NCBI GenBank assembly: GCA_024742665.1
Contig: JANSYA010000014.1
Coordinates: forward strand, 1-64,000
Reading direction: 5' to 3'
From: a bacterium
Lineage (GTDB): Bacteria; Spirochaetota; Leptospiria; Leptospirales; Leptonemataceae
DNA length: 64,000 nucleotides
Shown here: positions 17,798 through 27,503 of the stretch, in pieces
How positions within the stretch are numbered: position 1 is the first letter of the stretch
Layout: each line of letters begins with the position of its first letter
Made by a program: the position numbers and the translations under genes
The notes under the pieces: generated by a model
Seen by the model: the letters and a program-made list of their open reading frames with translations, nothing else
What the model was told of the DNA's origin: nothing
Database searches by the model: none

Positions 17798-18367
17798 ATG
17801 TCGACAGATCCCAGTACAACGAAGGGCGGACTGCGTCTCGCGAACGCGCGCATCGTGCGAAGAGCCCTGTTTGCGACTGTGATTGTCGGCGGCGCGGCGA
17901 TCGGCGCCGGCCTGTTTACGTTCACGTACGCCCGCGGCGGCTCCTATTTAACGGACGATCCCGCCGCCTGCGCGAACTGCCATATCATGCAGGAACAGTA
18001 CGACGGCTGGGTCGCCGGCAGCCATAAGAACGTCGCGGGCTGCAACGACTGTCATACTCCTCCCGGTCTCATCGGAAAATATCTCAGCAAATTCGAAAAC
18101 GGCTGGAAGCATTCGTTCGCGTTTACGACCGGCCGCTTCGTCGATCCCATTCAGATTCACGAGGGCAATCTCGCGATTGCAAACCGGGCCTGCGTAAACT
18201 GCCATCAGGGCCAGTTTCACGAAAGCGCCAATCTGTACGGCGACAGCGATTCGATTCAATGCACCCACTGTCATCGCGGCGTCGGTCACGGCGCGAATCC
18301 CGCAAATTCCGCTTCATTTTTTCTTAAAGAAGCACACAATAACAGGTCCAGGAAGGTAAGCCCATGA
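17798..18367 (+). CDS. nrfH: Cytochrome c nitrite reductase small subunit NrfH (NapC/NirT family)
   Basis: 189 residues. An N-terminal transmembrane anchor (about 23-45) is followed by a periplasmic domain with four heme-binding CXXCH motifs: CANCH (58-62), CNDCH (82-86), CVNCH and CTHCH. The Met two residues after the first motif (CHIM) corresponds to the unusual heme-1 ligand of NrfH. The protein takes electrons from menaquinol and passes them to NrfA. Its stop overlaps the nrfA start (ATGA). No ribosome-binding sequence is seen before the ATG, which may be read from a leaderless transcript. Confidence 0.93.
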   Translation: MSTDPSTTKGGLRLANARIVRRALFATVIVGGAAIGAGLFTFTYARGGSYLTDDPAACANCHIMQEQYDGWVAGSHKNVAGCNDCHTPPGLIGKYLSKFENGWKHSFAFTTGRFVDPIQIHEGNLAIANRACVNCHQGQFHESANLYGDSDSIQCTHCHRGVGHGANPANSASFFLKEAHNNRSRKVSP

Positions 18368-19740
18368 TTCAGCGCATTCGCGAAATTCCCGGCGGTCGAC
18401 TGATCGCCATCGCCGTAGCGGCCGCGGTGGCCATGGTTTTGATCCTGGCGCTGCTCACGAATATTTTTGAACGACAGCAGGAAGGCCGCAGCGCCTATCA
18501 GCGGGTGATGGCCTTCGACGATACGGTCGGCGATCCGGCCGTCTGGGGCGCGAATTTTCCCCGCCAGTACGAAAGCTATCTGCGCACGGTCGATCAATCG
18601 CGCACGCGCTACGGCGGCAGCGAAGCGGTGCCGCGCACTCCCGACGACGCCGACCCGCGTTCGATTGTGAGCCAGTCCAAATTGGAAGAGGATCCGCGCC
18701 TGAAGGCGATGTGGGCCGGCTACGCCTTCGCCATCGACTTTCGCGAAGAACGCGGTCACGCCTTTATGTTAAGCGATCAGCGCGAAACCGATCGCGTAAA
18801 AAAGAAACAGCAGCCGGGGGCCTGCCTGAACTGCCACGCTTCGACCTATCTTGCGTATCGCACTCTCGGCGACGGCGATCCGCACAAAGGTTTCGCAGTC
18901 ATGAACGCCATGCCGTACGAAGCGGCGACGGCGAAAGTCGAACACGCCGTCGCCTGTATCGACTGCCACAATCCCAAAGACATGAGTCTGCGCGTCAGTA
19001 GACCCGCTTTCGAAAAAGGAATCGCCGCGTATAAGGCGACGCTGGGTCATAAAAACTACGATGTAAACGAAGACGCGTCCCGCCAGGAAATGCGTTCGTA
19101 CGTTTGCGCCCAGTGCCACGTCGAATACTATTTCGACGGCAAAGATACGAAGACGCTGACCTTCCCCTGGAGCAAAGGCATCAAAGTCGAAGAAATCTAC
19201 AGCGTATACCAGCAAAAACAGTTTCGCGACTGGACGCACAAGACGACTGGCGCCGCCGCTCTCAAAGCGCAGCACCCGGAATTCGAAATGTGGAGCCAGG
19301 GCATTCACGCCCGCTCCGGCGTCGCCTGCGCCGATTGCCACATGCCGTACGTCCGCGAAGGCGCGACCAAATTCAGCAGCCACCACGTGCAGAGCCCGCT
19401 CTTGACTGTCGAACAATCCTGCGGCACCTGTCACGCCGTCTCACCCGAAGAAATGAAAGCGCGCGTCGAAAATATTCAGGAGAAGACCTTTGTTCTGCGC
19501 GGACTGGCCCTCGACGCTCTCGTAGAGTTTATCAGCGATCTGGAACGCGCTCAAAAGACCAAACCGAATGCCCCCGAAATCAAACGCGCCTTAGAATTTC
19601 AGCGCCAGGCTCAGTTCTATATCGATTACGTCGAAGCGGAAAACTCGATGGGATTTCACGCGCCGCAGGAAGCGACCCGCATTCTCGGAACCGCCATCGA
19701 CTTGATTCGCCAGGGACAGCGCGCCCTGTACCGTAAATGA
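18364..19740 (+). CDS. nrfA: Ammonia-forming cytochrome c nitrite reductase NrfA, CXXCH variant
   Basis: 458 residues with an N-terminal membrane anchor or signal (about 12-32). It reduces nitrite to ammonium in the periplasm, with NrfH as electron donor. Five heme motifs are present: CLNCH (154-158), CIDCH, CAQCHVEYYF, CADCHMPY and CGTCH. The catalytic heme of classical NrfA is bound by CXXCK; here that first motif is CXXCH, a variant known in a minority of NrfA proteins. The KGIKVEEIYSVY and QFRDWTHKTTGA stretches (calcium and active-site region) and the final dimerisation helix are present, so it looks functional. Confidence 0.93.
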   Translation: MIQRIREIPGGRLIAIAVAAAVAMVLILALLTNIFERQQEGRSAYQRVMAFDDTVGDPAVWGANFPRQYESYLRTVDQSRTRYGGSEAVPRTPDDADPRSIVSQSKLEEDPRLKAMWAGYAFAIDFREERGHAFMLSDQRETDRVKKKQQPGACLNCHASTYLAYRTLGDGDPHKGFAVMNAMPYEAATAKVEHAVACIDCHNPKDMSLRVSRPAFEKGIAAYKATLGHKNYDVNEDASRQEMRSYVCAQCHVEYYFDGKDTKTLTFPWSKGIKVEEIYSVYQQKQFRDWTHKTTGAAALKAQHPEFEMWSQGIHARSGVACADCHMPYVREGATKFSSHHVQSPLLTVEQSCGTCHAVSPEEMKARVENIQEKTFVLRGLALDALVEFISDLERAQKTKPNAPEIKRALEFQRQAQFYIDYVEAENSMGFHAPQEATRILGTAIDLIRQGQRALYRK

Positions 19741-19816
19741 TCGCGCATCCCTTCGGCTGAGCGCCCGCGATCGATTCCGCGTTCGCGGCATTGCAAGCGG
19801 GCGACTGCGCGATCGC

Positions 19817-22006
19817 CTATACGATTTCCAGGAATTCGTAGGCGCTGCGATAGTCGCCCTCGCGATCGGCGTGTTCGAGAAAGCGAGCGTAAAACGGGTG
19901 ATTCGCAAGCGTCGCGCTGTCGCCGACTACAATTAGCAGGCGACGCGCCCTGGTCAGGGCGACATTCATACGCCGCGTTTCTCCGAGGAATCCGGTTTCG
20001 CCGGCCTCGTTGGAACGAACCAGGCTGATGCAAACCAAATCGTGTTCGCGGCCTTGAAAGGCGTCGACGGTATCGACTTCAATCGCGCGCCGGGAGAGCG
20101 CCTCCCCGGAATGCACTTCCTGAAAAATTTCGTTTTCGCCGCTGAGGACGGACGCGAGCGATTCCCGTAGATACCCGACCTGATTGCGATAAGTGGCGAT
20201 CACGCCGATCGACCAGCCGCGCTCAAGCACCGCCGGCGCGTTTTGTTCGAGTACCGCCGCCAGCAGACGCGCTTCGCCGGAATTGCGATAGCTTTCGCTG
20301 TCCGGATCCAGCTCTTCGGTGAAATCGCAGCCGGCGGTATCGATGAAAATCAGCGGCGCCGTTCCTGAGATGGGAACAGCTTCCGCGTGCGCCTCGTTTT
20401 TCGATTCCCCGTCGTCGCGCGCGAGCACGCTTTCGTCCGTAAGCAGACGATCCTCATAGAACTCACGATTCGAAAACGCGACGATTTCGGGGCGCATGCG
20501 ATACTGCGTATCGAGAAAGAAAACGCAGTCGGCCTGCGCATGCCGTGTAATCACCTTTTCGAATAAGGTGTTGGATAATTCCTGTGCCGCCTTCACCGTC
20601 GGCGGCAATTGACGATGGTCCCCCGCCATGACGACGCGCTTCGCCCGCAGCGTTGGAATCCAGGCCGCAGGTTCGAGGGCCTGGGTCGCTTCGTCGATCA
20701 CCGCGCAGTCGAATTCCAGATCGGCGATGCGCTTCGAAGTCGCTCCGACCAGAGTCGTAACAACGACGTCCGCGGAATCGACAATATGTTTGACGATGCC
20801 CTGCTCCATTTCGCGAATCAGGCGACGCAGCCCGGCGTGCTCTTTGAGCATGGCGGCGCGCTCCGCCCGCTCCTGAGGACCGAAGTTGCGCCGATATTTG
20901 CGCGCCTTGCGATACAGCTCGTCCGCGTCCGCGCGATAGCGCACGGTCGTCTTCGCGTCGGGGTGCGCGTCGACCTGGCCTTCGAGCGTATGCCGCCACA
21001 CCGCTTCGCTCACCCGCGCCGGGTGGCCCAGGCGCAACAGCTTGATCTTCGAACGCGCTTTAGGTCCGGCGGGCGTACCGCCTGTATCTTCCGCGCAGGC
21101 CGCCAGCAATCGCTCGGCCAGCAAATCGACGGCGGCGTTCGTGGGCGCGGTCACTAAAACGCGGTCGCCGCGTTCTAATAAGGCGACGATCGCGGCGACG
21201 ACGGTCGTCGTTTTGCCGGTGCCGGGCGGGCCGTGAATCACGGCGAAGTCGCCCTCGGCCAGAGCCTGCACGCCGCGCACGGCGGCCGACTGGGCGGCAT
21301 TCAAGCCCGCGACCGTGGAATCGTCGCTCGCTGAATCCCGCGAAATATTCAGCGCCCGGGCCGGCGAATAAGCGAGCAAACGATCGCGCCGCGATGCGGT
21401 CTTTTTGTTTTCAAGAGCGTCTCGCAGAGCGCGCTCCATTTCGCGGTACGTGGTTTCGTTAAACGCCAGGTTGATGCCGATCCGGCCGTCTTCAAGCCAG
21501 TCCGGGGCGTCGTCCGCGATCACAACCAGGCGGTCCGCACGAACTTCAGCGAGTATGCCGGAGAGATTCTCGTCCGGATTCATTTCGCCTTCAATCCGGC
21601 CCGCCCGAAAGAGCTGAACGACCTGGCCGGACTGAAAGCGATGACCGCGACCAAATTTAGACGCGCCGGGGTTCTTATCTCCGCCCGCGTTTTCTTGATA
21701 GCGAAAGCGCAGCTTCCAGCGCCCCCCGAGCGTGCCGGAAGCTTCCACGAAGTCCAGAGGAAAGAGCGTCACCCCCAGAGCGCGCCGGCGATTTAACGAT
21801 AGCTCCAACCACTCGCGACGAAACTCTTCGCGCTCGGCTTCCCGCTCCCGTTCGAGAGCCGCAAGCACCGAGCGTAGTTCCCCGGAGGCATCGGTAAAAT
21901 CTGCTTTCGACGGCCGGGACGATGCGGGCTTTTGCTCCGCAGGTGAATCGTCCGGGCCGGGTTTCTTTTTGCTTCGGGAAGCCGACTTGCGAGACTTTGC
22001 GGACAC
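19817..22006 (-). CDS. UPF1/DNA2-like superfamily 1 helicase
   Basis: 729 residues. After an N-terminal oligonucleotide-binding-like region, the helicase core shows Walker A HGPPGTGKTTTV (about 254-265), DEATQALEPAAW (about 436), GDHRQLPPTV, QYRMRPEIVAFSNREFY, the motif V region VDTVDAFQGRE and motif VI NVALTRARRLLIVVGD. This is the IGHMBP2/SMUBP-2-like branch found in many bacteria; it unwinds DNA or RNA 5' to 3' using ATP. The first 30 residues are Lys/Ser-rich. Physiological role unknown. It is convergent with nrfA. Confidence 0.9.
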   Translation of the reverse strand: MSAKSRKSASRSKKKPGPDDSPAEQKPASSRPSKADFTDASGELRSVLAALEREREAEREEFRREWLELSLNRRRALGVTLFPLDFVEASGTLGGRWKLRFRYQENAGGDKNPGASKFGRGHRFQSGQVVQLFRAGRIEGEMNPDENLSGILAEVRADRLVVIADDAPDWLEDGRIGINLAFNETTYREMERALRDALENKKTASRRDRLLAYSPARALNISRDSASDDSTVAGLNAAQSAAVRGVQALAEGDFAVIHGPPGTGKTTTVVAAIVALLERGDRVLVTAPTNAAVDLLAERLLAACAEDTGGTPAGPKARSKIKLLRLGHPARVSEAVWRHTLEGQVDAHPDAKTTVRYRADADELYRKARKYRRNFGPQERAERAAMLKEHAGLRRLIREMEQGIVKHIVDSADVVVTTLVGATSKRIADLEFDCAVIDEATQALEPAAWIPTLRAKRVVMAGDHRQLPPTVKAAQELSNTLFEKVITRHAQADCVFFLDTQYRMRPEIVAFSNREFYEDRLLTDESVLARDDGESKNEAHAEAVPISGTAPLIFIDTAGCDFTEELDPDSESYRNSGEARLLAAVLEQNAPAVLERGWSIGVIATYRNQVGYLRESLASVLSGENEIFQEVHSGEALSRRAIEVDTVDAFQGREHDLVCISLVRSNEAGETGFLGETRRMNVALTRARRLLIVVGDSATLANHPFYARFLEHADREGDYRSAYEFLEIV

Positions 22007-22094
22007 GGGACCAAAAAGCGGTCACGCGCCGCGCAAGCAATCCGATTTCGTTCAGATTTTCGGGCAAATTCTTCCGGTCGAATTTTCTGGCGAT

Positions 22095-22424
22095 TTAGAG
22101 AAAGCGGAACAGGCCGACCATCACCGCCTGGGTCAGACCGCCGATGAATCGCTGGATGCTCGCCTGGCCGGCGACGCCCTGACGCTGCATTTCCATCATC
22201 GACAGAGTTTTCATGTCGGTGATATAGCTCTTAAATTCTTCGCGAGTAATCTGGCCGAGTGCCAGCTGAATCAAGTACTTCGACATAAGCTCGCCCTGCT
22301 GCTGCACGAACTCAAGGCTGTCAGCCTTCGCGTCAGCGAGCAGCTGGTTCACTTCCTGCTTGCCCTGTTCTTTGGCCTGTTCGGCGAGGGCGTCGTAAAA
22401 ATCTTCGAATTGTTTTTGTTCCAT
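22095..22424 (-). CDS. Small helical protein, unknown
   Basis: 109 residues beginning MEQKQFEDFYDALAEQ. It is mainly amphipathic helix rich in Gln, Glu, Lys and Met, with a moderately hydrophobic end (TQAVMVGLFRFL) that could associate with membrane. No motif is recognised. It is 48 bases downstream of the small lipoprotein gene and 88 bases upstream of the helicase gene, all on the same strand. Confidence 0.65.
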   Translation of the reverse strand: MEQKQFEDFYDALAEQAKEQGKQEVNQLLADAKADSLEFVQQQGELMSKYLIQLALGQITREEFKSYITDMKTLSMMEMQRQGVAGQASIQRFIGGLTQAVMVGLFRFL

Positions 22425-22472
22425 GATGATTGGTGCTCCGGTAATTTGCGATGAGGCCCCTGAATATCGGAC

Positions 22473-22883
22473 TTATTCGTTCTTCTCGTTTTCCGTCGCG
22501 ATCGCCGTCTGGAAAGCCACGCCGATCAGCTCTTTCTTATTATTTTTGTGCGTCCCGCTCCAGCGACTGACGGCTTTGCGTTCCGCGAGATGCTTTTCGA
22601 ACAGCGCCTCAATCGCTTCGATCTGCTTAACCATCAGAACATTCGTTCTGCCTTTCGATTCCTCATAAGACCGCATGGCGGCCAGGGTAGAACGTACGGC
22701 ATCCACGCGATCCTCGTCGATCTTAGAGCCGGTGAATGTATCGTAGAGACTGTGAACCTGATCCCGCGCGGATTCCAGCTGCGTAATGGTCTGCGCGTCG
22801 CGCGTCGGTGCGCAATAGCCGAGCGTCAAAAGCAACGCAGCGACAAGGCCGGGGACTATCGCCCGGAACTCCCGTTTATTCAT
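22473..22883 (-). CDS. Small lipoprotein
   Basis: 136 residues from ATG 22883 (MNKREF). A signal segment ending LTLGYC gives a permissive lipobox, so the mature protein should be lipid-anchored. The mature part is helical and charged (ESARDQVHSLYDTF, EAIEALFEKHLAE). The frame is open upstream to 22943, but the shorter start gives a normal lipoprotein signal. No function can be assigned. Confidence 0.7.
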   Translation of the reverse strand: MNKREFRAIVPGLVAALLLTLGYCAPTRDAQTITQLESARDQVHSLYDTFTGSKIDEDRVDAVRSTLAAMRSYEESKGRTNVLMVKQIEAIEALFEKHLAERKAVSRWSGTHKNNKKELIGVAFQTAIATENEKNE

Positions 22884-23114
22884 TTTACGGCCGGGGGCCG
22901 AATTCATTATGATCATTTCGTATTCCTCCGGCGCCCATGACACGAGGATTCGAAGGGCGGTCGCAAGCGGTTTTCATCGCGGCGAAGTCGCCAGCGCGCG
23001 AAATACGAAACAATTGTGCGATTTTGTAAGTATCTGAATCGTTCCTGGTTATCTTTTGTAAACTTTACCGGAATTCCTGTTTACCTGTGCGACGGCGAAA
23101 GCGAAACGAATCAT

Positions 23115-24212
23115 ATGAATTCCCATGCGATTCATATTCGCTGCGGCGACGATATCCTACCGATCCTGCGCGAAAATTCCCCGGGCAGAGCGATCCGCTG
23201 GGCCGACCCCCTGAGCGAAGGGCCGCCGCGAGCGGCGCGGCTGCCCGGTAACAATGACGCCCGCACGGCGACGGACCTGGAAGCCCGGATTGAATTTCTA
23301 TGCGCAGACTATGGCAGCGCGCCCGACGACGCCCGTAGCTATCTGCTCGAACAGGATCGAAATCTGCTGCAGCTCGTCGCCGACTCCAACGATGAGGGCA
23401 GGATCACCCTCTGGTTCGAGCATGACCTCTTCGACCACGTCATCTTGTTGTATCTCTTAAACTGCCTGGCTGAGCGGGGATTCGCGCAGAACGACCGGGT
23501 GGAATTGATCCAGATTGATCGCCATGCTTCCATTCAGCCGCCCCGGATCTTTCACGGCCTGGGCCAGCTCTCCCCCGCGGATATCGTCGCCTTGTACAGC
23601 GACCCCGGCCCCACAGTCCTGAATTCCGAACACTGGCGATCGGCGCACATCGCCTGGCAGGCCTGGCTGCATTCGACGCCGGAAAAAATCGAAGCGATCG
23701 CCGCGGGCACGGAAGCGACGCCCGGCTTTCCCTTTCTCGCGGCGGCTTTCGCACGGCACCTGCGGGAATTTCCCGCACAGGAGCACGGCCTGGGGGAAAC
23801 CGAAGTTCTAATTTTGCAGGCGCTCCAGGACGGAGATGCGACTTCGGTCGCGGGACTCTTTCGTTATTATAACGCGCGCGACGCTCTGCTCGGACTCGGC
23901 GACCTCATGTTCTGGCCGCGCATAGCCGGCCTGGCCTTCGTCGCCCGGCCGCTCATCGCGTGCTCCTTTCAAGACGGCCGGTCGATTCCGACGCGCGCTC
24001 AATTTCTCGAGGGCTGTCAGGCCGGCAAACTCGCCGACCTGCAGGCGATTCTTATTTCGCTGACGGACTTCGGGCGCGAAGTCCTGGCCGGCCGGGCGGA
24101 CCACGTCGCAGCGAACGGGATCAACTGCTGGCGCGGCGGCGTTCGGCTCAAGACGCCTGAGAATCTATGGCGATGGGATGCCGTCTCGAATCGCATGCGG
24201 CCGGGGTCATAA
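23115..24212 (+). CDS. DUF1835 domain protein
   Basis: 365 residues from ATG 23115 (MNSHAIHIRCGDDI). The N-terminal 120 residues match the DUF1835 pattern: HIRCGDDILPILR, then WADPLSEGPP and LWFEHDLFDHVILLYLL. The C-terminal half (about 200-365) resembles the partner region often found with it (TEVLILQALQDG, FWPRIAGLAFV). The biochemical role of this family is not known. It is not obviously in an operon and is convergent with fumC across a tandem repeat. Confidence 0.75.
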   Translation: MNSHAIHIRCGDDILPILRENSPGRAIRWADPLSEGPPRAARLPGNNDARTATDLEARIEFLCADYGSAPDDARSYLLEQDRNLLQLVADSNDEGRITLWFEHDLFDHVILLYLLNCLAERGFAQNDRVELIQIDRHASIQPPRIFHGLGQLSPADIVALYSDPGPTVLNSEHWRSAHIAWQAWLHSTPEKIEAIAAGTEATPGFPFLAAAFARHLREFPAQEHGLGETEVLILQALQDGDATSVAGLFRYYNARDALLGLGDLMFWPRIAGLAFVARPLIACSFQDGRSIPTRAQFLEGCQAGKLADLQAILISLTDFGREVLAGRADHVAANGINCWRGGVRLKTPENLWRWDAVSNRMRPGS

Positions 24213-24230
24213 CAACACGCTCCTCGCGGC

Positions 24231-24414
24231 CGTCCATCAGGACGGAGCCTTCGGCGCGATCATACCCGAACAAGGCGACATGCTCCCCATGGCCGTCCGT
24301 CAGGATGGAGCCTTTGGCGCGATCATACCCGAACAAGGCGACATGCTCCCCATGGCCGTCCGTCAGGATGGAGCCTTTGGCGCGATCATCGCCGAACAAG
24401 GCGAGATGATCACC
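24231..24414. repeat. 63-bp tandem repeat, three copies, between DUF1835 gene and fumC
   Basis: Units start at 24231, 24294 and 24357, each 63 bases (the last slightly shorter), and are nearly identical. Each contains CGGCGCGATCAT or TGGCGCGATCAT. The fumC 3' end itself reads CTTCGGCGCGATCAT at 24416-24430, so the repeat probably grew from the end of that gene. Both strands stay open through the repeat because 63 is a multiple of three, but neither reading looks like a real protein. Confidence 0.9.
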
Positions 24415-25816
24415 CCTTCGGCGCGATCATCTCGCCGGGCTTCACCCACTCGGCGAATTGTTCTTCGGTGAGCAGGCCCAGCTCGATCGCGGCTTCTTTG
24501 AGCGTGGATCCGTTCTTATGGGCGTGCTTGGCGATCTTCGCCGCGTTGTCGTAGCCGATGTGCGGATTCAAAGCGGTCACGAGCATTAGCGAGTTGTTCA
24601 GGTGCTTGTCGATCGTTTGTTGATGGGGCTCGATACCGATCGCGCAGTTATCGTTGAAGCTGTGGCAGGCGTCGCCCAGAAGACGAATCGAATTCAGCAC
24701 ATTAAAGACAATCACCGGCTTAAATACATTTAATTCGAAGTTACCGGAGCTGCCGCCTACGTTCACCGCCACGTCGTTGCCGATCACCTGAGCGCAGACC
24801 ATCGTCATCGCTTCCGACTGGGTCGGATTGACTTTGCCCGGCATGATCGAAGAGCCGGGCTCGTTTTCCGGAATCGTAATTTCGCCGAGACCCGAACGCG
24901 GACCGCTCGCCAGCCAGCGCACGTCATTGGCGATCTTCATCAAATCGCAGGCGAGAGTCTTGAGCGCGCCGCTCGCTTCGACCAGCGCCCCATGCGAAGA
25001 CAGGGCTTCGAATTTATTCGGCGCGGTGATAAAAGGCAGCTCCGTAAGTCCGGCGATTTTTTTCGCCGCCAGCTCGGCGAATTTCGGATGGGTGTTCAGC
25101 CCCGTGCCGACAGCCGTGCCGCCGAGAGCCAGTTCGTAGACGCCGGGCAGCGCGCGTTCGAGGCGTTCGATGTCGCGAGTGAGCATGGAAACCCAGCCGG
25201 AAATTTCCTGGCCGAGAGTCAAAGGCGTCGCGTCCATTAAGTGCGTACGACCAATCTTTACGACGTCGGTGAAGGCTTCGGACTTTTTCTTGAGCGTGTC
25301 GCGGAGAATCGTGACAGCGGGAATCAGATGATGCTTGAGGCGTTCGGCGACGGCGATGTGCATGCCGGTCGGGAAGGTATCGTTCGAACTCTGGGCGCAG
25401 TTGACGTGGTCGTTCGGATGCACCGGGTCTTTGCTGCCCAGCTCGCCGCCCGCGATCTCGATCGCGCGATTGGCGATGACCTCGTTCGTATTCATATTCG
25501 TCTGGGTGCCGCTGCCGGTCTGCCAGACGACGAGCGGGAAGTGATCGTCGAGTTTGCCGGCGATCACTTCGTCGGCGGCTTTTGAAATCAGTTCGCCTTT
25601 GTCTTTGGCGAGAATGCCCAGTTCCACGTTGGCTTCGGCGGCGGCTTTTTTCAGGATGCCCAGCGCGCGGATCATCTCACGGGGAAAGTGATCCTGCCCG
25701 ATCTTAAAATTCTGGATCGAGCGCTGGGTCTGCGCGCCCCAGTAGCGATCCGCCGGAACTTCCAGCGATCCCATCGTGTCTTTTTCGATTCGAACGTTAT
25801 TTTCTTTCGTGGCCAT
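24410..25816 (-). CDS. fumC: Fumarate hydratase class II
   Basis: 468 residues from ATG 25816 (MATKENN). It interconverts fumarate and malate in the TCA cycle as a cytoplasmic tetramer without iron-sulfur cluster. Hallmarks: the substrate region [18 protein letters not shown] (about 133-150), [21 protein letters not shown] and the fumarase/aspartase signature [11 protein letters not shown] (about 321-331). The end is [13 protein letters not shown]. Its start is only 28 bases from the divergent CPBP gene. A GTG-like upstream extension to 25837 is unlikely. Confidence 0.96.
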   Translation of the reverse strand: MATKENNVRIEKDTMGSLEVPADRYWGAQTQRSIQNFKIGQDHFPREMIRALGILKKAAAEANVELGILAKDKGELISKAADEVIAGKLDDHFPLVVWQTGSGTQTNMNTNEVIANRAIEIAGGELGSKDPVHPNDHVNCAQSSNDTFPTGMHIAVAERLKHHLIPAVTILRDTLKKKSEAFTDVVKIGRTHLMDATPLTLGQEISGWVSMLTRDIERLERALPGVYELALGGTAVGTGLNTHPKFAELAAKKIAGLTELPFITAPNKFEALSSHGALVEASGALKTLACDLMKIANDVRWLASGPRSGLGEITIPENEPGSSIMPGKVNPTQSEAMTMVCAQVIGNDVAVNVGGSSGNFELNVFKPVIVFNVLNSIRLLGDACHSFNDNCAIGIEPHQQTIDKHLNNSLMLVTALNPHIGYDNAAKIAKHAHKNGSTLKEAAIELGLLTEEQFAEWVKPGEMIAPKG

Positions 25817-25843
25817 GCGGCCAGAGTCGCCGTTCAAAGATTC

Positions 25844-26779
25844 ATGTCAAGCAGCGGAAAAATGCGGACAGGTCCTCGCCGCCCGAACAGACTGCCGGAC
25901 GTGAGCCCGGCACTCCCTTCGAACTCAAGAACGCCCCGGCGGTGGGGAATCGCATCTTCCGGAGCCGGGCGGCGACCGCATCCGGCGCTGTTGATAGCGC
26001 TGATCCTGATCTTTCTTGCGCCCTACATTTTCCGGATCCCCTGGCGCTTCGCCTGGGCCTCGGCGCTGCTGCTCGTGTGCGCGCTTGCGGCACTCCGCGG
26101 GGGCGGACTGGAACTGCTGGGATTGCGCGCACCGCCCCTGCAAATCGCCGCGGCCTTAGTTCCCGGCGTCGCGGTCTGGTGGTGCGCCTCACTCGTTCTG
26201 GTGCGGCTGAGTGCGCGGCATAATTTCAGCTTCGTGCCCTTCGATTCGATCGAGCTGCTGATCGGCAAGCCGCTGTTTCAATCGCTCAACGAAGAGATGA
26301 TTTTGCGAGCGTTGCTGCTGGGTTTACTGCTCGCCTGGCGACCGGCCGCGAGGCACTGGATGGGAGGCCAGCGCGCCTGGGTCCTGATGACGGCGACGGT
26401 GGCGGCGCTGATCTTTTCCGGGCTGCACTGGATCTTCTACAACTGGCTGAGCGATGTGGGTCTACGGCCGGGCACTCTGCTGAGCTTGTTTTTCGTCGGC
26501 TTCGCCCTCAATGCATTCTATTTGCGATCGGGACACATCTACTTCGGCATCGCCATCCACGCCGGTTGGAATCTGGTACGCTTCGGCGGCCGTTTTTATT
26601 CCGGCGACAGTCTCGAATATATCCGCTACGCTCACACCTTTAATCTGCTGGAAGGCGATCCGGCCGTGATCGCGGCCAGCTGCGGCATGGCCCTGCTCGG
26701 CGTCGTTCTGCTCTGGCGTGCACCCCTCCCGACTGATGCGCCGCCCGCCGCGATCAGCGATGAAACACGGCGCTCGTAA
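25844..26779 (+). CDS. CPBP-family intramembrane protease
   Basis: About 311 residues from ATG 25844 (or 305 from ATG 25862, which has GGA at good distance). After a basic N-terminal tail there are about six to eight membrane helices. The three CPBP (Abi/CAAX protease-like) motifs are present: [13 protein letters not shown] with the Glu-Glu pair, FSGLHWIFY, and [13 protein letters not shown]. Members cleave substrates inside the membrane or act in bacteriocin immunity; the substrate is unknown here. It is divergent from fumC. Confidence 0.88.
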   Translation: MSSSGKMRTGPRRPNRLPDVSPALPSNSRTPRRWGIASSGAGRRPHPALLIALILIFLAPYIFRIPWRFAWASALLLVCALAALRGGGLELLGLRAPPLQIAAALVPGVAVWWCASLVLVRLSARHNFSFVPFDSIELLIGKPLFQSLNEEMILRALLLGLLLAWRPAARHWMGGQRAWVLMTATVAALIFSGLHWIFYNWLSDVGLRPGTLLSLFFVGFALNAFYLRSGHIYFGIAIHAGWNLVRFGGRFYSGDSLEYIRYAHTFNLLEGDPAVIAASCGMALLGVVLLWRAPLPTDAPPAAISDETRRS

Positions 26780-26863
26780 AAAACTGACACAAACGTATCC
26801 GGATGATCAAAAATTCTGCTTGCTGGATAGTAAACATTAGAAACATATGAAGCTGGTAAAATC

Positions 26864-27502
26864 ATGAATTCTTCTCAATCGACCGGTTCATCCACGAACG
26901 CCGCTGGAAATGGCCCGGCTAAAAACGACGCCAGCTCCGACCACGCGGGGTCGCCGAAAGCCCAGGCCATCCTCGATGCGTCTCTGGAGCTCTTCGCAGA
27001 AAAGGGATACGACGGCACCGCCGTGCCTTTGATCGCCGAGAAAGCCGGAGTCGGCGCGGGAACGATCTATCGTTATTTCGAAAGTAAAGAAGTCCTGGTA
27101 AATATCCTGTATAGCAAATGGCGCACGATCTTTCGCGACCGACTGCTGGCCGACGTCCCGGCCGACGCGCCGCCCCGCGACGTGTTTTCTATGCTCTGGA
27201 ATCGCATGGCGGATTTTCAGCGCGAGTTCCCCCAGGCGTACGCCTTCCTGGAATTTTATAATCACACCTATCTCAACGAAGAGAATATCGCGCTGACCGA
27301 AAGCATCATCGATTTTCTGGCGGGCTTCCTGCGCCGCGGACAGGATCACGGTGTGTTTCGCAAAGTGCCACCGGGCATGTTAATCTTTATGGTGCTCGGC
27401 GCCTTCGTCGGACTCGTGCGCGCCGAAAACGCGAACCGTCTGGAACTTACCGAAGAAGCCATCAAAGAAAGCGAAGAGATTTGCTGGCGCGCGGTGACCT
27501 GA
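26864..27502 (+). CDS. TetR-family transcriptional regulator
   Basis: 212 residues. A Ser/Asn/Gly-rich 30-residue lead is followed by a TetR HTH (about 31-80): ILDASLELFAEKGYDGTAVPLIAEKAGVG... with YRYFESKEVL. The C-terminal helical domain should bind an unknown small ligand. The 84 bases upstream are AT-rich and may carry its operator. It ends one base from the convergent gene at 27504. Its target may be the upstream CPBP gene or genes elsewhere. Confidence 0.9.
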   Translation: MNSSQSTGSSTNAAGNGPAKNDASSDHAGSPKAQAILDASLELFAEKGYDGTAVPLIAEKAGVGAGTIYRYFESKEVLVNILYSKWRTIFRDRLLADVPADAPPRDVFSMLWNRMADFQREFPQAYAFLEFYNHTYLNEENIALTESIIDFLAGFLRRGQDHGVFRKVPPGMLIFMVLGAFVGLVRAENANRLELTEEAIKESEEICWRAVT

Positions 27503-27503
27503 A

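Noticed and set aside
24178-24471. Open frame coding a 21-residue repeat protein (QDGAFGAIIPEQGDM)
   Set aside because: It is only the 63-bp tandem repeat read in frame; it overlaps both neighbouring genes and has no start signal.
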